A stretch of 64,000 nucleotides of DNA from assembly GCA_022432975.1 (NCBI GenBank), contig CM039510.1, forward strand, positions 9,206,414-9,270,413, in the 5' to 3' direction. Positions 21,871-34,317 of this stretch are shown here, in pieces. Position 1 is the stretch's first letter, and each line of letters begins with the position of its first letter. The position numbers were made by a program, and so were the translations under genes. This DNA is from Begonia masoniana (taxonomy: Eukaryota; Streptophyta; Magnoliopsida; Cucurbitales; Begoniaceae). The notes below the pieces were generated by a model. The model was not told the DNA's origin. It saw only the letters and a program-made list of their open reading frames with translations, and searched no databases.

Positions 21871-24800
21871 TTACTGTTTTGCAGGTTGAATGCTCTCCCG
21901 GGAAGTATCAGTGGTACCTTGACAGTGGTTGTTCAAGGCATATGACGGGAGACTCAACCAAGTTTGCTGTTGTCAACAAGAAAAAGGGCAGTGTCACTTT
22001 TGGTGGAAACCAAAAGGGCAAAATTGTTGGCATTGGCAACATAGGTAACCCTATCAATCCTCTTATAGAAAATGTTTTATTAGTTGATGGGTTAAAACAC
22101 AATTTGCTTAGCATAAGTCAATTATGTGACAAAGGGTATGAAGTGATATTTAAATCAGACTCATGCATAATTAAAGATGCTGCAAATGGCAAAATTCTGT
22201 TTACTGGCTTTAGGAAAGAGAATATTTATGTCATTGACATTGATGATATTGATATGCATGTTGATGAAAAATGTTTTAATGTTAAATCTTCTAATGATTC
22301 TTGGATCTGGCATAGGAGATTAGGACATGTAGGGATGGATACCTTAGCTAAGATTACTAAGGAGAACCTAGTTAGAGGAATCCCTAAGATATCCTTTGAA
22401 AAGGATAAGGTCTGTGAGGCTTGTCAAATGGGCAAGCAGATCAAAAGCTCTTTTGCATCAAAGAGTGCAATCTCCACTTCTAAGCCGCTCCAACTCCTTC
22501 ACATGGACCTCTTCGGTCCTTCTAATATAGCAAGCTTAGGAGGAAAATTCTATGCTTTTGTCATTGTTGACGATTTCTCTAGATTCACTTGGGTTTATTT
22601 TCTGAAGTCAAAGGATGAAACCTTTGATACTTTTTCTAGTTTTAGGAAAAGAGTTCAGAATAAAAAGGAGCTCACCATAATTGCTATTTGTAGTGATCAT
22701 GGTGGAGAATTCGAAAATGAAAGATTTGATCTCTTGTGTCTCAAACATGGAATTGAGCACAACTTCTCCTCTCCTAGAACCCCTCAGCAAAATGGTGTTG
22801 TTGAGAGGAAAAATAGGTCCCTTCAAGAGTTAGCTCGAACTATGCTAAATGAAAATGTTCTTCCTAAGTATTTCTGGGCTGAGGCTGTTGCCACAGCATG
22901 CTATGTGCTTAATCGGGTCTCCATAAGACCTATTCTAGAGAAAACTCCATATGAGCTCTGGAGTGGAAAAACTCCTTCTGTTAAGTACTTTAGAGCCTTT
23001 GGCAGTAAATGCTTCATCCTTAACACTAAGGATAACATAGGGAAATTCGATTCCAAATCCGATCTTGGAATTTTTCTTGGTTATTCCTTGACCAGTAAAG
23101 CATATAGAGTTTTCAATAGGAGAACTCTAGTTGTTGAGGAATCTGTTCATGTCAATTTTGATGAGACTCCTCAACCAATAATTAATGTGGATGAGGATGA
23201 TTCGTTGGACAAACAATTGGATTCTCTTTCTTTAGAAAAGCCTACTGTTCCCTCTCAAATTGAGAAATCTCTAGAACCATACTCTAATTCCCTAGATATA
23301 GTTCCTGTTAAAAATGAGTCTGTTGATCTACCTAGAGACTGGAAGTATATTAGAAACCATCCAATAGAAGAAGTCTTAGGTGATCCCTCTTTAGGAGTTA
23401 AGACTAGATCCTCTCTTAGGAATCTCTGTGCCAATGTGGCATTTATCTCTCAAGTAGAACCTAAGAAGTTTGAAGAGGCCGAGAGTAATGAAAATTGGAT
23501 TATGGCCATGCAAGAAGAGTTAAATCAATTTGAAAGGAGCAAGGTATGGGAACTTGTTCCGAGGCCTAAGGATCATCCCATTATTGGAACTAAGTGGGTT
23601 TTTAAGAATAAATTGGATGAAAATGGGATTGTTATTAGGAACAAGGCTAGACTTGTTGCTAAGGGGTACTCTCAAGAAGAGGGTATTGATTTTGAGGAAT
23701 CGTTTGCCCCTGTAGCTAGATTAGAGTCAATAAGAATGCTTTTAGCTTTTGCTTGTTTCAAGAACTTCACACTCTTTCAAATGGATGTAAAGAGTGCATT
23801 CTTAAATGGATATATTAATGAAGAAGTTTTTGTTGAGCAACCCTTAGGTTTTGAAGTTTTTGATAAACCCGATCATGTCTATAAGTTAAGGAAAGCTCTT
23901 TATGGTCTAAAGCAGGCTCCTAGAGCATGGTATGACAGATTGAAGAACTTTCTTGAGGAAAGAAATTTCATAAAGGGTAACTCCGATTCAACTCTGTTTA
24001 CCAGGCAAAAGGTCAATGATATTCTGTTGGTTCAAATTTATGTCGATGACATTATATTTGGCTCAACTAATGTCAACATGTGTAATGAGTTTTCTTCCCT
24101 CATGCAAAGTGAATTTGAAATGAGTATGATGGGGGAGTTAAAGTTTTTCCTAGGATTCCAGATTAGTCAATCTCTTGATGGAATTTTCTTCTGTCAAGAA
24201 AAGTACATTAAGGAACTCCTTAAGAAATTCGAATTAGAGAATGTCAAATCTTCTAAGACTCCCATGAGTACCACAACTAAATTGGATAAAGATGAAAAAG
24301 GAATTAATGTAGATATCAAGAAATATCGTGGTATGATTGGTTCTCTGTTGTATCTGACTGCAAGTAGGCCAGATATATTCTTTAGTGTTTGTCTCTGTGC
24401 TAGATTTCAAGCTGCCCCTAAGGAATCTCACTTATCGGCTGTCAAAAGAATTTTCAAATACTTAAGTGGGACTCAAGATTTAGGATTATGGTATCCAAAG
24501 GGCACCTCCTTTGATCTTGTAGGCTATTCAGATTCTGACTATGCTGGTAGTCTTATTGATAGAAAAAGCACCAGTGGCACTTGTCAATTCTTAGGAGAGT
24601 CTCTAGTGTCTTGGTATTCTAAGAAACAGAATTCTGTTGCATTATCAACTGCTGAAAGTGAATATATTGCTGCTGGCAGTTGCTGTGCACAAATGTTATG
24701 GATGAAACAGACTCTAGAAGATTATAATCTGTTTTATAATAGGATTCCTATTCGGTGTGATAACACCAGTGCTATAAACATCTCTAAAAATCCTATTCAA

Positions 24801-24989
24801 CATTCTAGAACAAAACACATAGATGTCAGATATCACTTCATTCGTGATCATGTTCAAAAAGGTGACATATCTTTAGAGTTTGTCAATTCCGAAGACCAAT
24901 TGGCAGATATTTTCACAAAGCCTTTAGATGAGAAAACATTCTGTGGTATTAGAATAAGATTAGGTCTTCTCAAGTATGAGAAAAGTTAA
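21858..24989 (+). CDS. Element D Pol polyprotein (protease, integrase, RT, RNase H)
   Basis: The frame is open from after a TAA at 21855-21857 to the stop at 24987-24989, about 1040 residues, in the -1 frame relative to gag. No ATG lies at its start, so expression needs a frameshift in the 13-base overlap or another route. Order of domains is that of copia: protease ([12 protein letters not shown]), pre-integrase [12 protein letters not shown], integrase core ([25 protein letters not shown]), RT ([11 protein letters not shown] and the catalytic YVDD near 24040) and RNase H ([30 protein letters not shown]). All expected catalytic residues are seen. Confidence 0.95.
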   Translation, partial: EDKLITVLQVECSPGKYQWYLDSGCSRHMTGDSTKFAVVNKKKGSVTFGGNQKGKIVGIGNIGNPINPLIENVLLVDGLKHNLLSISQLCDKGYEVIFKSDSCIIKDAANGKILFTGFRKENIYVIDIDDIDMHVDEKCFNVKSSNDSWIWHRRLGHVGMDTLAKITKENLVRGIPKISFEKDKVCEACQMGKQIKSSFASKSAISTSKPLQLLHMDLFGPSNIASLGGKFYAFVIVDDFSRFTWVYFLKSKDETFDTFSSFRKRVQNKKELTIIAICSDHGGEFENERFDLLCLKHGIEHNFSSPRTPQQNGVVERKNRSLQELARTMLNENVLPKYFWAEAVATACYVLNRVSIRPILEKTPYELWSGKTPSVKYFRAFGSKCFILNTKDNIGKFDSKSDLGIFLGYSLTSKAYRVFNRRTLVVEESVHVNFDETPQPIINVDEDDSLDKQLDSLSLEKPTVPSQIEKSLEPYSNSLDIVPVKNESVDLPRDWKYIRNHPIEEVLGDPSLGVKTRSSLRNLCANVAFISQVEPKKFEEAESNENWIMAMQEELNQFERSKVWELVPRPKDHPIIGTKWVFKNKLDENGIVIRNKARLVAKGYSQEEGIDFEESFAPVARLESIRMLLAFACFKNFTLFQMDVKSAFLNGYINEEVFVEQPLGFEVFDKPDHVYKLRKALYGLKQAPRAWYDRLKNFLEERNFIKGNSDSTLFTRQKVNDILLVQIYVDDIIFGSTNVNMCNEFSSLMQSEFEMSMMGELKFFLGFQISQSLDGIFFCQEKYIKELLKKFELENVKSSKTPMSTTTKLDKDEKGINVDIKKYRGMIGSLLYLTASRPDIFFSVCLCARFQAAPKESHLSAVKRIFKYLSGTQDLGLWYPKGTSFDLVGYSDSDYAGSLIDRKSTSGTCQFLGESLVSWYSKKQNSVALSTAESEYIAAGSCCAQMLWMKQTLEDYNLFYNRIPIRCDNTSAINISKNPIQHSRTKHIDVRYHFIRDHVQKGDISLEFVNSEDQLADIFTKPLDEKTFCGIRIRLGLLKYEKS

Positions 24990-25277
24990 GTCTTTTTTTT
25001 TATTTTTCTGTCTTTATTGTTCACATCCTCCGGTCCTTTTTCATTTTTTTTTTCACTGGAAGATATACATCATCCACTGACCGGATGATACTTTTTCTAA
25101 TCTGTCAACACGTGTCTTTAATCGGACAATATGAATCTTACACGTGTGATTTCCGCATGTCGGGCGTAGTTCTCTCTCGTTTAAACTTGGCTTTCTCTTC
25201 GAAACGCTTCATCTTTCGCGCCCTTCCTTTCTATCGACAACCCTTGCTCTCTAGGTCGTCTTCCCAAAATTTCTCCA

Positions 25278-27575
25278 ATGGACCAAGCTTTTGCACACGA
25301 TCATGAGGCTTGTTCTTCAAGGGGTGGTGCTGATCCTGTGAAAAAGAAAGCCAAACCCAATCCTAGACCGGCATGGGTGCTCCCTCGGGGAACCAGTTGG
25401 CCGTCGCTCTACTTCATATCTGAGGCGGCTGAAATCCAATATCACGGCGACTTTAAGGACAAAAAGTTGATTCCGGGTCGTGGTATGGTTCCTGACGAAC
25501 ATGTTTCTTTAAATATTGTAGCACCCCTGGCCGATATTGGATTACTAGGACTGTTTGAGGTTGAATCCTTCTATTTTCCCTCTGCCATTAGGATGTTCTA
25601 TGCTAATCTTAGCGCTACTTCTGATCAGTCAGTAATATCTAGCTATGTGCATGGGAAAACCATAGAGCTTACCTCAAAATCCATCAATGAACTTTTGGGA
25701 GCCCCCCAGTTGGATAATCACCCTAAAATTTATTCTATTGGCCAAGAAATTCCGTTTCTAAAGCTTTCTGATGGCCAACAATTCCTAAAGGAAATTGCTC
25801 TAGATCCGAGCAATATTCCAAACCCTCTCAAAAGCAAGCATCTAACCATTAGAGCTAGGCTGCTTCATCAAATGATCTGCTACAATGTCATTCCTAAAGG
25901 GGGACATTATGATGACATTAGCAGCATGGAGCATGTCATCCTTTATGCTATCTATATGAAGTTCCCTGTAGATATTGGATACATCATCCTGCGAAGGATG
26001 ATTCAGAGTGTTTCATCAGGGACCACATCCTTTCCCTACAACCTCCTACTCATGAAGATTTTTCAGAAGTATCAGGTTGAATTTCCTGAGGATGAGCATC
26101 CCACCTGTCTGAAACATACCAGTTATTACTCCAAGGATACCTTGTCCAGGATGGGAATTAAGAAGAACCGTCAAGGGGTTTTTGTCTTGGATCAGTCCAA
26201 GCAGAGGGTAGCTAAGGTCAAAGCTGCCAAAAAGGGCAAACAGGACGTGTGTTTGGATGCAGAATCATCTGTTCAAGAAGGTGGTGGTGATTCTGAGATC
26301 CCTGCCTTTGATCTTTCCCCTCCTAGTCCTAGGGTCACTCGGCCTAAACGTCCTCCACCATTGACCAGCCGCCGTGCCCCTTCTACAAGGATTAGCCAAC
26401 CTGCTCCAATAGCTTCTGCACATCCATTTGAGGCTATTTCTGCCCCTTCTGCACCTAGCCTACCTTCACCTCCTTCTCCTCCACCTTCTCTCACACTGCC
26501 TTCACAGCCTGCTCTTCCTTCCACCTCTCCGGTGTTTCGAGCCATTTCCTCGATCATCAAATATGGTCCACCAGTTCCCTCCACCTTACCCACTCTGCCT
26601 CCACCTGCCTCATCTGAGCACCCTCTGCCTGCAGCCCCTTTGGCAACTGCTCAGGCCGAAGTTGTTCCAAGGAGGAAAAGAAAACTTGTCCTGGCAGAAG
26701 AGTCTGATCAGGATAATGTGGATGCTCCTTTGTCTCCTACTGCTCAATCTTCTACTCCCACACCTCTCCTTCCTCCCACAGTTCAACAACCAGTGTCTCC
26801 AGTCCTTCTCCCTGCTCCAATAGCTTCCCTACCTCTTACAGTTCATGGTACCTCACCAATTCCTACTGTCACTCCTGCCACTCCTATCCTTTATAAGAGG
26901 AGATCATCTATCAGTGAGGAACAGTACCTTGAGCTGAAGTCATGCCTTGCAAATCTAAAGACAGACTTCGATTCAAAGTTAAATAAACTCAAGGTGGATT
27001 TGCAAGAAGCTGCTGTGGTGGAACGGGGTCAAATGGATCAGAAATGGGACAGGCACACTAAAATCTTCTCTCGTGATCTTAAGGCTCTCTAATCTAAAGT
27101 TGAGGGTCTTTGTCCTGCACCTCATATTCCTCTCAGACCTTCTAAGCCTACTTATGAAGACCTCCTCCTTCCTTTCTCCAGATCAGAGGTTGTTACAGAT
27201 TCTAGAGTGCTGCCTTTGGATTTACAAGAGTCTGAACTAGCATTCTCTACCTCTGCTGCTCTTTCAGTACAGGAGCCATCTTTAGAGCCCTCCAGTCCAA
27301 TGGATACAACCCCTATCGCTCCTCTGGAAGTGCCTCAATCTCCTGCTGCTCCTCAAATCGTGCCTTCTCCAAGTCAGGATCTGGTGGTTTCTCCAGAACA
27401 AGTTCCCATTGTCAATTCCTGCACGGACTTGGTGATCTATCAGGCACCTCTACCTCGTGATCTTGATACACTTCAAGCTCTAGTGGATGCCTACTTCAAT
27501 CCTGCACTCACATTGCCCTCTTGGGCTATTCATGCTTTTTGGAAGAGATTTTTAGAGTCCTGTCATAAAAGATGA
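25278..27575 (+). pseudogene. Element D third ORF in env-like position, one in-frame stop
   Basis: The frame starts at ATG 25278 and is open for 604 codons to TAA at 27090-27092. The same frame then stays open to TGA at 27573-27575, giving about 765 codons in all. The N-terminal third resembles the putative plant transposon domain seen in retroelement ORFs (VSLNIVAPLADIGLLGLFEV, LTSKSINELLGAP). The middle is rich in Pro, Ser and Ala. A likely coiled coil precedes the stop (EEQYLELKSCLANLKTDFDS). I see no clear signal peptide or transmembrane segment, so a true envelope role is doubtful. It may be a recent mutation or a readthrough site. Confidence 0.75.
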
Positions 27576-27704
27576 TTTTGTTTTATCTGTATACAGTTTC
27601 TTTATAGATCTCTATTTTGAATCAGGAACTCTTTCTCTTTTAATATTCTTGCGTTGAATGCCATGTTTTCTGCTGTCTTTCTCTGTTTATTGTTTTTGAT
27701 AATG

Positions 27705-27871
27705 TCAATGGGGGAGACATGTATGCAAAATGTGTTGTATGATTTAGTTCTGGATATGCTCTCTGTTTGTTCTTTTGATATCAGATGCATATATTATGGG
27801 GGAGCTTAAATTATGGGGGAGTTTTACGTAATCAAATTTTGATAGGTTGTCATCATCAAAAAGGGGGAGAT
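27705..27871 (+). other. Multiple polypurine tracts of element D
   Basis: ATGGGGGAG-type tracts occur at about 27709, 27796 and 27813, and AAAAAGGGGGAGAT (27858-27871) directly precedes the 3' LTR. Repeated tracts of this type are a known Sirevirus signature. Only the last is at the LTR boundary. Confidence 0.88.
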
Positions 27872-29306
27872 TGTTGACTTAAATAATGTTTAAGTCTTAA
27901 TTTGTTTTTGATGATGAATTTGTCTGCTTAATATTGTAATTTGATTATGTCTATTAATTGAATTTAATGAAATGCATTGGAGTTAGATTTGTTGGAGATA
28001 CCCTTAAAAAGGGTATTTTAGTTTTTAATGCATATGATTAAGTGTACAGGGCTGAAATGTGTTAAGCAAAAGAATCAGTCCACCGGTCACAAAACGACAA
28101 GAACGGAGTCGTTTAAAAGGGTCAGTCCACCGGTCACTAAACGACAAGGCGGATGACTAAATGGAATTAGTCCACCGCTCACTAAAAGACAAGGCGGATG
28201 AGCTAAAAGAAAATACCCCACCGCTCGCTAAACGACAAAGGCGGATGTTCGAAAAGAATCAGTCCACCGCTCGCTAAACGACAAAGGCGGATGTTCGAAA
28301 AGAATCAGTCCACCGCTCGCTAGACGACAAAGGCGGATGAGTAAACCAAAATGCTCTTCCGGCCACAAAACGACAAAGGCGGAAGACTTCAACAAAATGC
28401 TCTTCCGGCCACAAAACGACAAAGGCGGAAGACTTCAACAAAATGCTCTTCCAGCCTCAAAAATTACTCTTCCGGTCACTAAACGACAGAGGTGGAAGAC
28501 AACTACAAATCAATCATCCGACGCCGGTTCAAGCGTTTTAAGCTTCATCATCCGACGCCGGTTCAAGGGTTTAAAGCTTCATCTTCTGTTGGCGGTTCAA
28601 GACTATAAGTCAGCTTTGTCTTCCGCCAGAATTCAAATTAGCCGCGAAGCTACAGTGACGTCGTTTTCAGCCATAACTCCAGAACATTAATGGCGACGAC
28701 GATTTGCAACTACAAACGGCAACGGCTACCTGATCTTAGTACGGAAGCTGCTCCAACGGTAACTAAACTTCTATTATTGGATAAGGAGCATTGAAGCCAA
28801 GCCTTAATGAAGACAGAGTATATAAGCTGAGCTTAGAGCACGAAGTCCCAACTTTTGCCAATTTGAATTCTGAGCCCTAGCTGCGAAAGTTTGAACTCTC
28901 TGTATTTCTCTCTACATCTCTCAATCCTAACTTGAGATTCATCTTGTGAGATTGTAGTGTGAGCTTAATATTTTACAAACTCAAATCTGATTAAGGCAGT
29001 GGATTGACGCCCGTAAAGTTCAATCCAGGATTGTGTAAGGTTGTGGATCGACACCCAAAAGCTCGATCAAGTTTTCTCGTTGAGGAGAAGTAAGGAATCT
29101 TCAAGGGGGTGCCTTGGAGCGTGGACGTAGGCAGTTTGGCCGAACCACGTAAAAATACTGGTGTCAAATTTCTCTCTCTCTCTCTTTACATTATATTGAT
29201 TACTTGTGTTAAATCTAAGTTTAATCAAGAGAGAAATTGGTTAGATCAGAAATTAAAATTAAAAAGAGTCTAATTCACCCCCCTCTTAGACAATACCGAT
29301 CCTACA
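27872..29306 (+). repeat. 3' LTR of element D
   Basis: It is 1435 bp and almost identical to the 5' LTR (two differences noted by eye). It is followed by the CTCTA duplication. Confidence 0.95.
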
Positions 29307-29484
29307 CTCTAGCATTACTCTTTTCGATTTGGGTTTCTAAAATTTCACTTATTCCTCTAAAAATCCCTATAAATTTCTAGGGCTCTAAGGAAACATCCTG
29401 CTCAAGAAAATACTTTAATTTTCTATTTACGAAAATAACCTAAGAAATTAGAAAATCCTAAGATCCGAAAACCCGGACGTTACA
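29307..29484 (-). mobile_element. LTR C1 (minus), U3 terminus
   Basis: In reverse complement it begins TGTAACGTCCGGGTTTTCGG, similar to the C2 start, and continues toward the D target site. At 29485 the sequence returns to LTR A (CAGCATTTCATTTTC). Confidence 0.8.
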
Positions 29485-30479
29485 CAGCATTTCATTTTCT
29501 TACTGCTTTACTTACTTAGCATTAGGCTAATAGATGAGTTTTGTGATGTAGGTGTTTAGGAGACTGCAGGTCATTTCCTTGAGTGCACAGATGAATAGAT
29601 GTGGTTGGAGGAGTACATCCATGTTTCGGCCTGGTAAACTGATGAGGCGGATTAACTAATGTCTGTAGTTGGAATGGTTTAGTTGACAGTGTCTCAATCT
29701 GAGTATGCTAAGTTTTCATGACAGTAATGTTTTTTTTTAATATTTTGAATACGTTTTGAGATTTTCTGATGGTAGTATTCTGTGGAGTTTAAATGTTGGT
29801 TCTTACTGGATTTGAGTAATGCAATAATTTGAATTGTTACTGAATGGTTTCAGTAAAGTGAGTAAATTCCTTTCTGTAGTTAGAGTTGTTGTTCTGTTCT
29901 CTGTTGGTAGATGAAGTCTATCGGCAGATGTTGAGTTGTTAATCTGTTCTCTATCAGAAGATGTCCTCAGTGAAAGTCGATCGAATGAATGAATCATCCG
30001 GCTGACGTCACCGATGGATGTATGATAAAGTCGATCGGATGAATGAATGATCCGGCTGACGTCACCGGTGGATGTATGATAAAGTCGATCGGATGAATGA
30101 ATCATCCGGCTGACGTCACCGGTGGATGTAGGAAGTGTTTTGTCGTTTTGTGACCGGATGATGTAGCCAAAGTTTTGTCGCTTTGTCACCAGGGAAGCCT
30201 TCTGGTTCCCGTTTCAGCCTCTTCCGTTGACTATTGCTCGGCGGTAGATATGTTTGACTTCTGTAACCTTTCAAGTATTTCACGATTTAAACCCTTATCT
30301 CCTTTGGCCGATTGTTTCTTAATATTCCAACCGATTATTCAACATTTCTTTATATAGTTTTGTTTAACACTATTTTTGCTTAAATGATTTCCGCTGCTAG
30401 TTCTTTTTAGATATTTCGAGGTTTTAGAAAAACGTCAAATTTTGACTTTCGAGCGAAACTTTAAATTTTATTCAAAGTT
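29485..30479 (+). repeat. 3' LTR of element A, second piece
   Basis: It matches 3510-6512 of the 5' LTR but without the arrays' expansion: it has about three 54-bp units (29975-30130). It contains the right arm of the closing stem with the acceptor (29538-29552). The piece ends at TCAAAGTT, the insertion site of element B. Confidence 0.93.
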
Positions 30480-32700
30480 TGTAACGCCCCGAGTTATCTA
30501 AACCCGGTTCGTCACACCAAACCCGTATATGACTAAAAATTTCAACCGTATTATTTTATTTAAAAAAAACTTGCAGCGGAAATCATCTAAGTAAAAATAG
30601 AGTTAAACAAAACTATTGTACAATGCTTGAATACTCAGTTACAATTTTGGGGAATAATTGGCAAAAGGAATAAAGGATTAAATCGCAAAACACGTCATAA
30701 GTTTCAAAAGTCAAACGCATTGCCCGCTGAACAAAGTCAACAAAAGGGGCTGAAGCAGAAAATGGAAGACATCATCCGGTGGCAAAACGACAAAATGCAC
30801 TCTACATCTTCCGATGACGTCAGCCAGATGATTTCCTTCATCCGATCGACTTTGTTCTACATCCACCGGTGACTAAACGACAAAATACTCTCTACACCTT
30901 CCGATGACGTCAGCACGCATCTGCCGATGAGTTTACTGAGACATCATCCGATGGACTTAAACCTACACCTTCCGATGACGTCAGCACGCATCTGCCGATG
31001 AGTTTACTGAGACATCATCCGATAGACTTAAACCTACACCTTTCGATGACGTCAGCACGCATCTGCCGATGAGTTTACTGAGACATCATCCGATAGACTT
31101 AAACCTACACCTTTCGATGACGTCAGCACGCATACGCCGATCACTAAACGACAAACTCTCTACTTATATCTTCCGATAAAACAAGTTACATATACCGATC
31201 ACTAAACGACAAAGTTTGTTCTATATCATCCGATAGCTTCCACTGAAGACATCTTCCGATAGACACCAAAACAACAACTCAACCTCTGCCGATAGACTTC
31301 ATCTAACGATAGAGAACAGAACCACATCCCATCTACTCCTTGGTATACAAACACGGCTCTACCACAGAAAGGAATTTACTCACTTCACTGAAACTATTCA
31401 AAAACATTTCAAACCATTGCAATACTAAAAATTCAGTGAGTGCCAACATTAAATCCCAACCGACTACTATTAACAGGAAAATCTCGATGTTGTATTCAAA
31501 ACATTGAAATCACTACTGTCATGAAAACTCAATATACTTAAATTGAAACACTGTCAACTAAACTTTCACACCAACAGACATCAGTTAATCCGCCTCATCA
31601 GTATACCAGTTCGAGACAGAGAAGTGCTCCTCCAACCCCATCTATTCGTCAGTAAACTCAGGGAATTCACCTGCAGTATCCTCAACACCTACATCACAAA
31701 ACTCATCTATTAGCCTAATGCTAAGTAAGTAAAGCAGTAATGAAATGCATTGCTGAAACATAAATTCCTAAACATGCAATTTCTACTTTCTCATCTCAGT
31801 TGCATACACATACGTTCATAAACTGATCTAATCCCTTGGTTCCCTTGGGAGTGGGATCAATCCTCCCAATGTCATACATCCTCTACTCGATTAAGGGGCG
31901 GATGAATTCCCTTAATAGCTGATCTGATCCCATGGTTCCCTTGGGAGTGGGATCAGTTCTCCCAATGTCATACATCCTCTACTCGATTAAGGGGCGGATT
32001 AGTTCCCTTAATAGTTTGTCTGTCACGTTCAGTTCATACCTTACCATTCTTACATGGAAATTCATTTTCGTAGTCTTTCAAAAACATGATGCATGACATA
32101 CAAAAGCATTCACAAAATGCACAACCCTACTGTTTTGTGATGTAGGCCCGAAGGCACATGCATACTTTATTTACCTGGCTCTCCTGGAAATTCTCGGTTA
32201 CAACTGCTCCAAAACTCGCTCACCTAAGGTCATGACTGTACGTTAATCCAACCCTTACTAAACCTTACCAAAAATCAATAATATTTTTGAGGAAATCGAT
32301 TTGAAACTCTACTACCCGTGCATTGCCATTTATCACCAAGAACTTGAACCCACCCTCAATCACAGAAACCTCGAAATTTTCACATTGTATTCTCTCAGTA
32401 AACTAATCGCTAAAATGCAAGAAAACAAGACTTACCTAGGTTGAAGGAGAATCTGGCGAGAGAATCGCCTAGAGAGTTCTACTGCTCGAGTTGAAAACTG
32501 AAAGAGGAAAATGGGGATAGTGGCGGCTACTCTCACTGGACTTTTCCTTAAATGTGTTATCCATTATGTAAAATCCTAATTACCATCATGCCCTCGCCTG
32601 ATCATTTATTAACCTAATCAATAACTCTCCCCAACCCTTCTATAAAAGTTCATCACTAATAATAGATTAAATTTTTGGTTCAATGGAACCAGGTGCTACA
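30480..32700 (-). repeat. 3' LTR of element B
   Basis: Contains the closing stem (31688-31702 with 32132-32146, perfect 15 bp) and two pairs of 7-bp/11-nt hairpins between about 31850 and 32010 (TTAAGGG/CCCTTAA and TTGGGAG/CTCCCAA). The GTAAGT donors lie near 32175 and 32437 in reverse complement. A tandem array lies at 30912-31135. Confidence 0.95.
30912..31135. repeat. 71-bp tandem repeats in LTR B, about three copies
   Basis: Units contain CATCTGCCGATGAG, ACATCATCCGATRGAC and TTCCGATGACGTCAGCACG. Each has a TGACGTCA-type bZIP site (GATGACGTCAGC). The same array is in the other LTR at about 37807-38030, and a related one in solo LTR E at about 48840-49070. Confidence 0.9.
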
Positions 32701-32714
32701 ATCTACCCTCCTTA
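32701..32714 (-). other. Polypurine tract of element B
   Basis: In reverse complement TAAGGAGGGTAGAT lies directly before the LTR start, as in element A. Confidence 0.85.
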
Positions 32715-32736
32715 AAAGCATTTTGTCCTCAAAATT

Positions 32737-34317
32737 CAGTACCTGAATAGTTCTGGATATTGGTCCATCATGTCCTGCTGGCGCTCCCAAGTTGTCTCCT
32801 CAATGTTCCGGTTATGTCATAAGACTTTTACCAGTGGAACTTCTTTGTTGCGTAACACCTTTACTGCATAATCTAAGATTTTTACTGGTTTCTCCTTATA
32901 AGTAAGAGCAGGAAGAACTTCGATACTCTGCTGTTCCACAATCTGGGAAGGATCTCTAACACACCTCTTTAGCATGGAAACATGAAACACATTATGAATT
33001 CCCTCCAAGGAGGCTGGTAACTGAAGTTGATATGCCGACTTCCAAATTCTCTTCACGATTTGGAAAGGTCCAATATATCTGGGGTTCAACTTGCCTCTTT
33101 TCCCAAATCTCACAACTCCTTTGAAAGGTGACACCTTAAGGAAAACTTCATTACCAACATCAAATTCTAATTCTCTTTGTCTTTTGTCTGCATAGCTTTT
33201 CTGCCGGCTTTGAGCTGTCAAGATTCTTTGTCGGATAAGAGCAATCTTCTCCACTGTCTGCTGCACAATATCAGGACCAATCAATTGTGCTTATCCAACT
33301 TCTTTCCAATATAATGGAGATCTGCACTTTCGTCCATACAATACCTCGTACGGTGCCATGCCTATTGTTGCTTGAAAACTATTATTATACGAGAATTCAA
33401 TCAATGGTATATACTTACTCCAACAACCTTGAAATTCCAGTACACATGCACGAAGCATATCCTCCAACGTTTGGATAGTTCTCTCGGATTGTCCATCAGT
33501 TTGAGGATGAAAGGCTGTGCTAAAACTAAGCTGTGTTCCCATAACCTTGTGCAAACTTTTCGAAAACTTAGATGTAAATCTGGAGTCTCGGTCTGAAACT
33601 ATGGTGCTTGGAACTCCATGCAGTCTAACAACCTCGTGCACATACAACTCAGCCAATTGATCCATCGAGTATGTTATCTTCATCGGCAGAAAGTGAGCTG
33701 ATTTGGTTAAACGATCAACTATTACCCAAATTGCATCGTGACCTTTTACTGTTCTAGGTAATCCTGTAACAAAATCCATAGTTATTTGTTCCCATTTCCA
33801 TCCGGGAACTGGTAAGGGTTGCAATGTTCCAGCAGGCCTTTGATGTTCAGCTTTGACTTGCTGGCAGACCAGACATGACTCCATATACTCCGCCACACTT
33901 CTCTTCATACCTGGCCACCAATAATGTGTTTAAGATCTCTGTACATTTTCGTACCTCTAGGATGAACAGAAAGTCTGGAGGAATGTGCCTCAGATAGGAT
34001 TTCCTTTCTAAGTTCAGCATCAGCGGAACAAACCATCTATTTCGAAACTTGAGAATTCCATCAGCTGAGCAGTTGAAATCCGACTTGTCAGTAGAATTTA
34101 TGCACAACTTATACTTATTACATTCAACGTTATTCATTTGAATTTCCTTTATTTTCTCCAAAATAGTTGGCCTCAAGGATATGGCCGAAAGCTTGGCTGA
34201 CACACTAGACACAGCTTCCAGGTTAAATCTTTGGAATTCTGTCTCTAAAGCTATCGATATTTCTAGAATCAATGTAGAGACTGAAGGAGTCACTCTACTC
34301 AAGGCATCAGCCACCAC
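32737..34317 (-). pseudogene. Element B integrase with chromodomain, broken
   Basis: The frame after RNase H starts VADALSRV at 34314. A frameshift near 33940 separates it from the zinc-binding part (YMESCLVCQQVK). The catalytic core shows [19 protein letters not shown] and the [12 protein letters not shown] block with the Glu. A TAA at 33291-33293 and a TGA at 32817-32819 (replacing a Trp inside the chromodomain) interrupt the rest. The natural stop is at about 32737. Confidence 0.88.

Larger units (their letters stand above)
18796..29306 (+). mobile_element. Element D: young Ty1/copia Sirevirus
   Basis: Flanked by the exact duplication CTCTA (18791-18795 and 29307-29311). LTRs are 1434 and 1435 bp. 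The primer site TGGTATCAGAGCGAGG, several GGGGGAG tracts before the 3' LTR, a large gag with two zinc knuckles, and an extra ORF after pol are features known for Sireviruses. Reading the LTRs side by side I saw two differences (one base inserted at about 28738, one G/A change at about 29057), so insertion was recent. It is the youngest element in the window. Confidence 0.95.

Noticed and set aside
25278..27575. Calling the third ORF of D a true envelope gene
   Set aside because: Position and size fit the env-like ORF of Sireviruses, but I see no clear signal peptide, transmembrane segment or fusion peptide.
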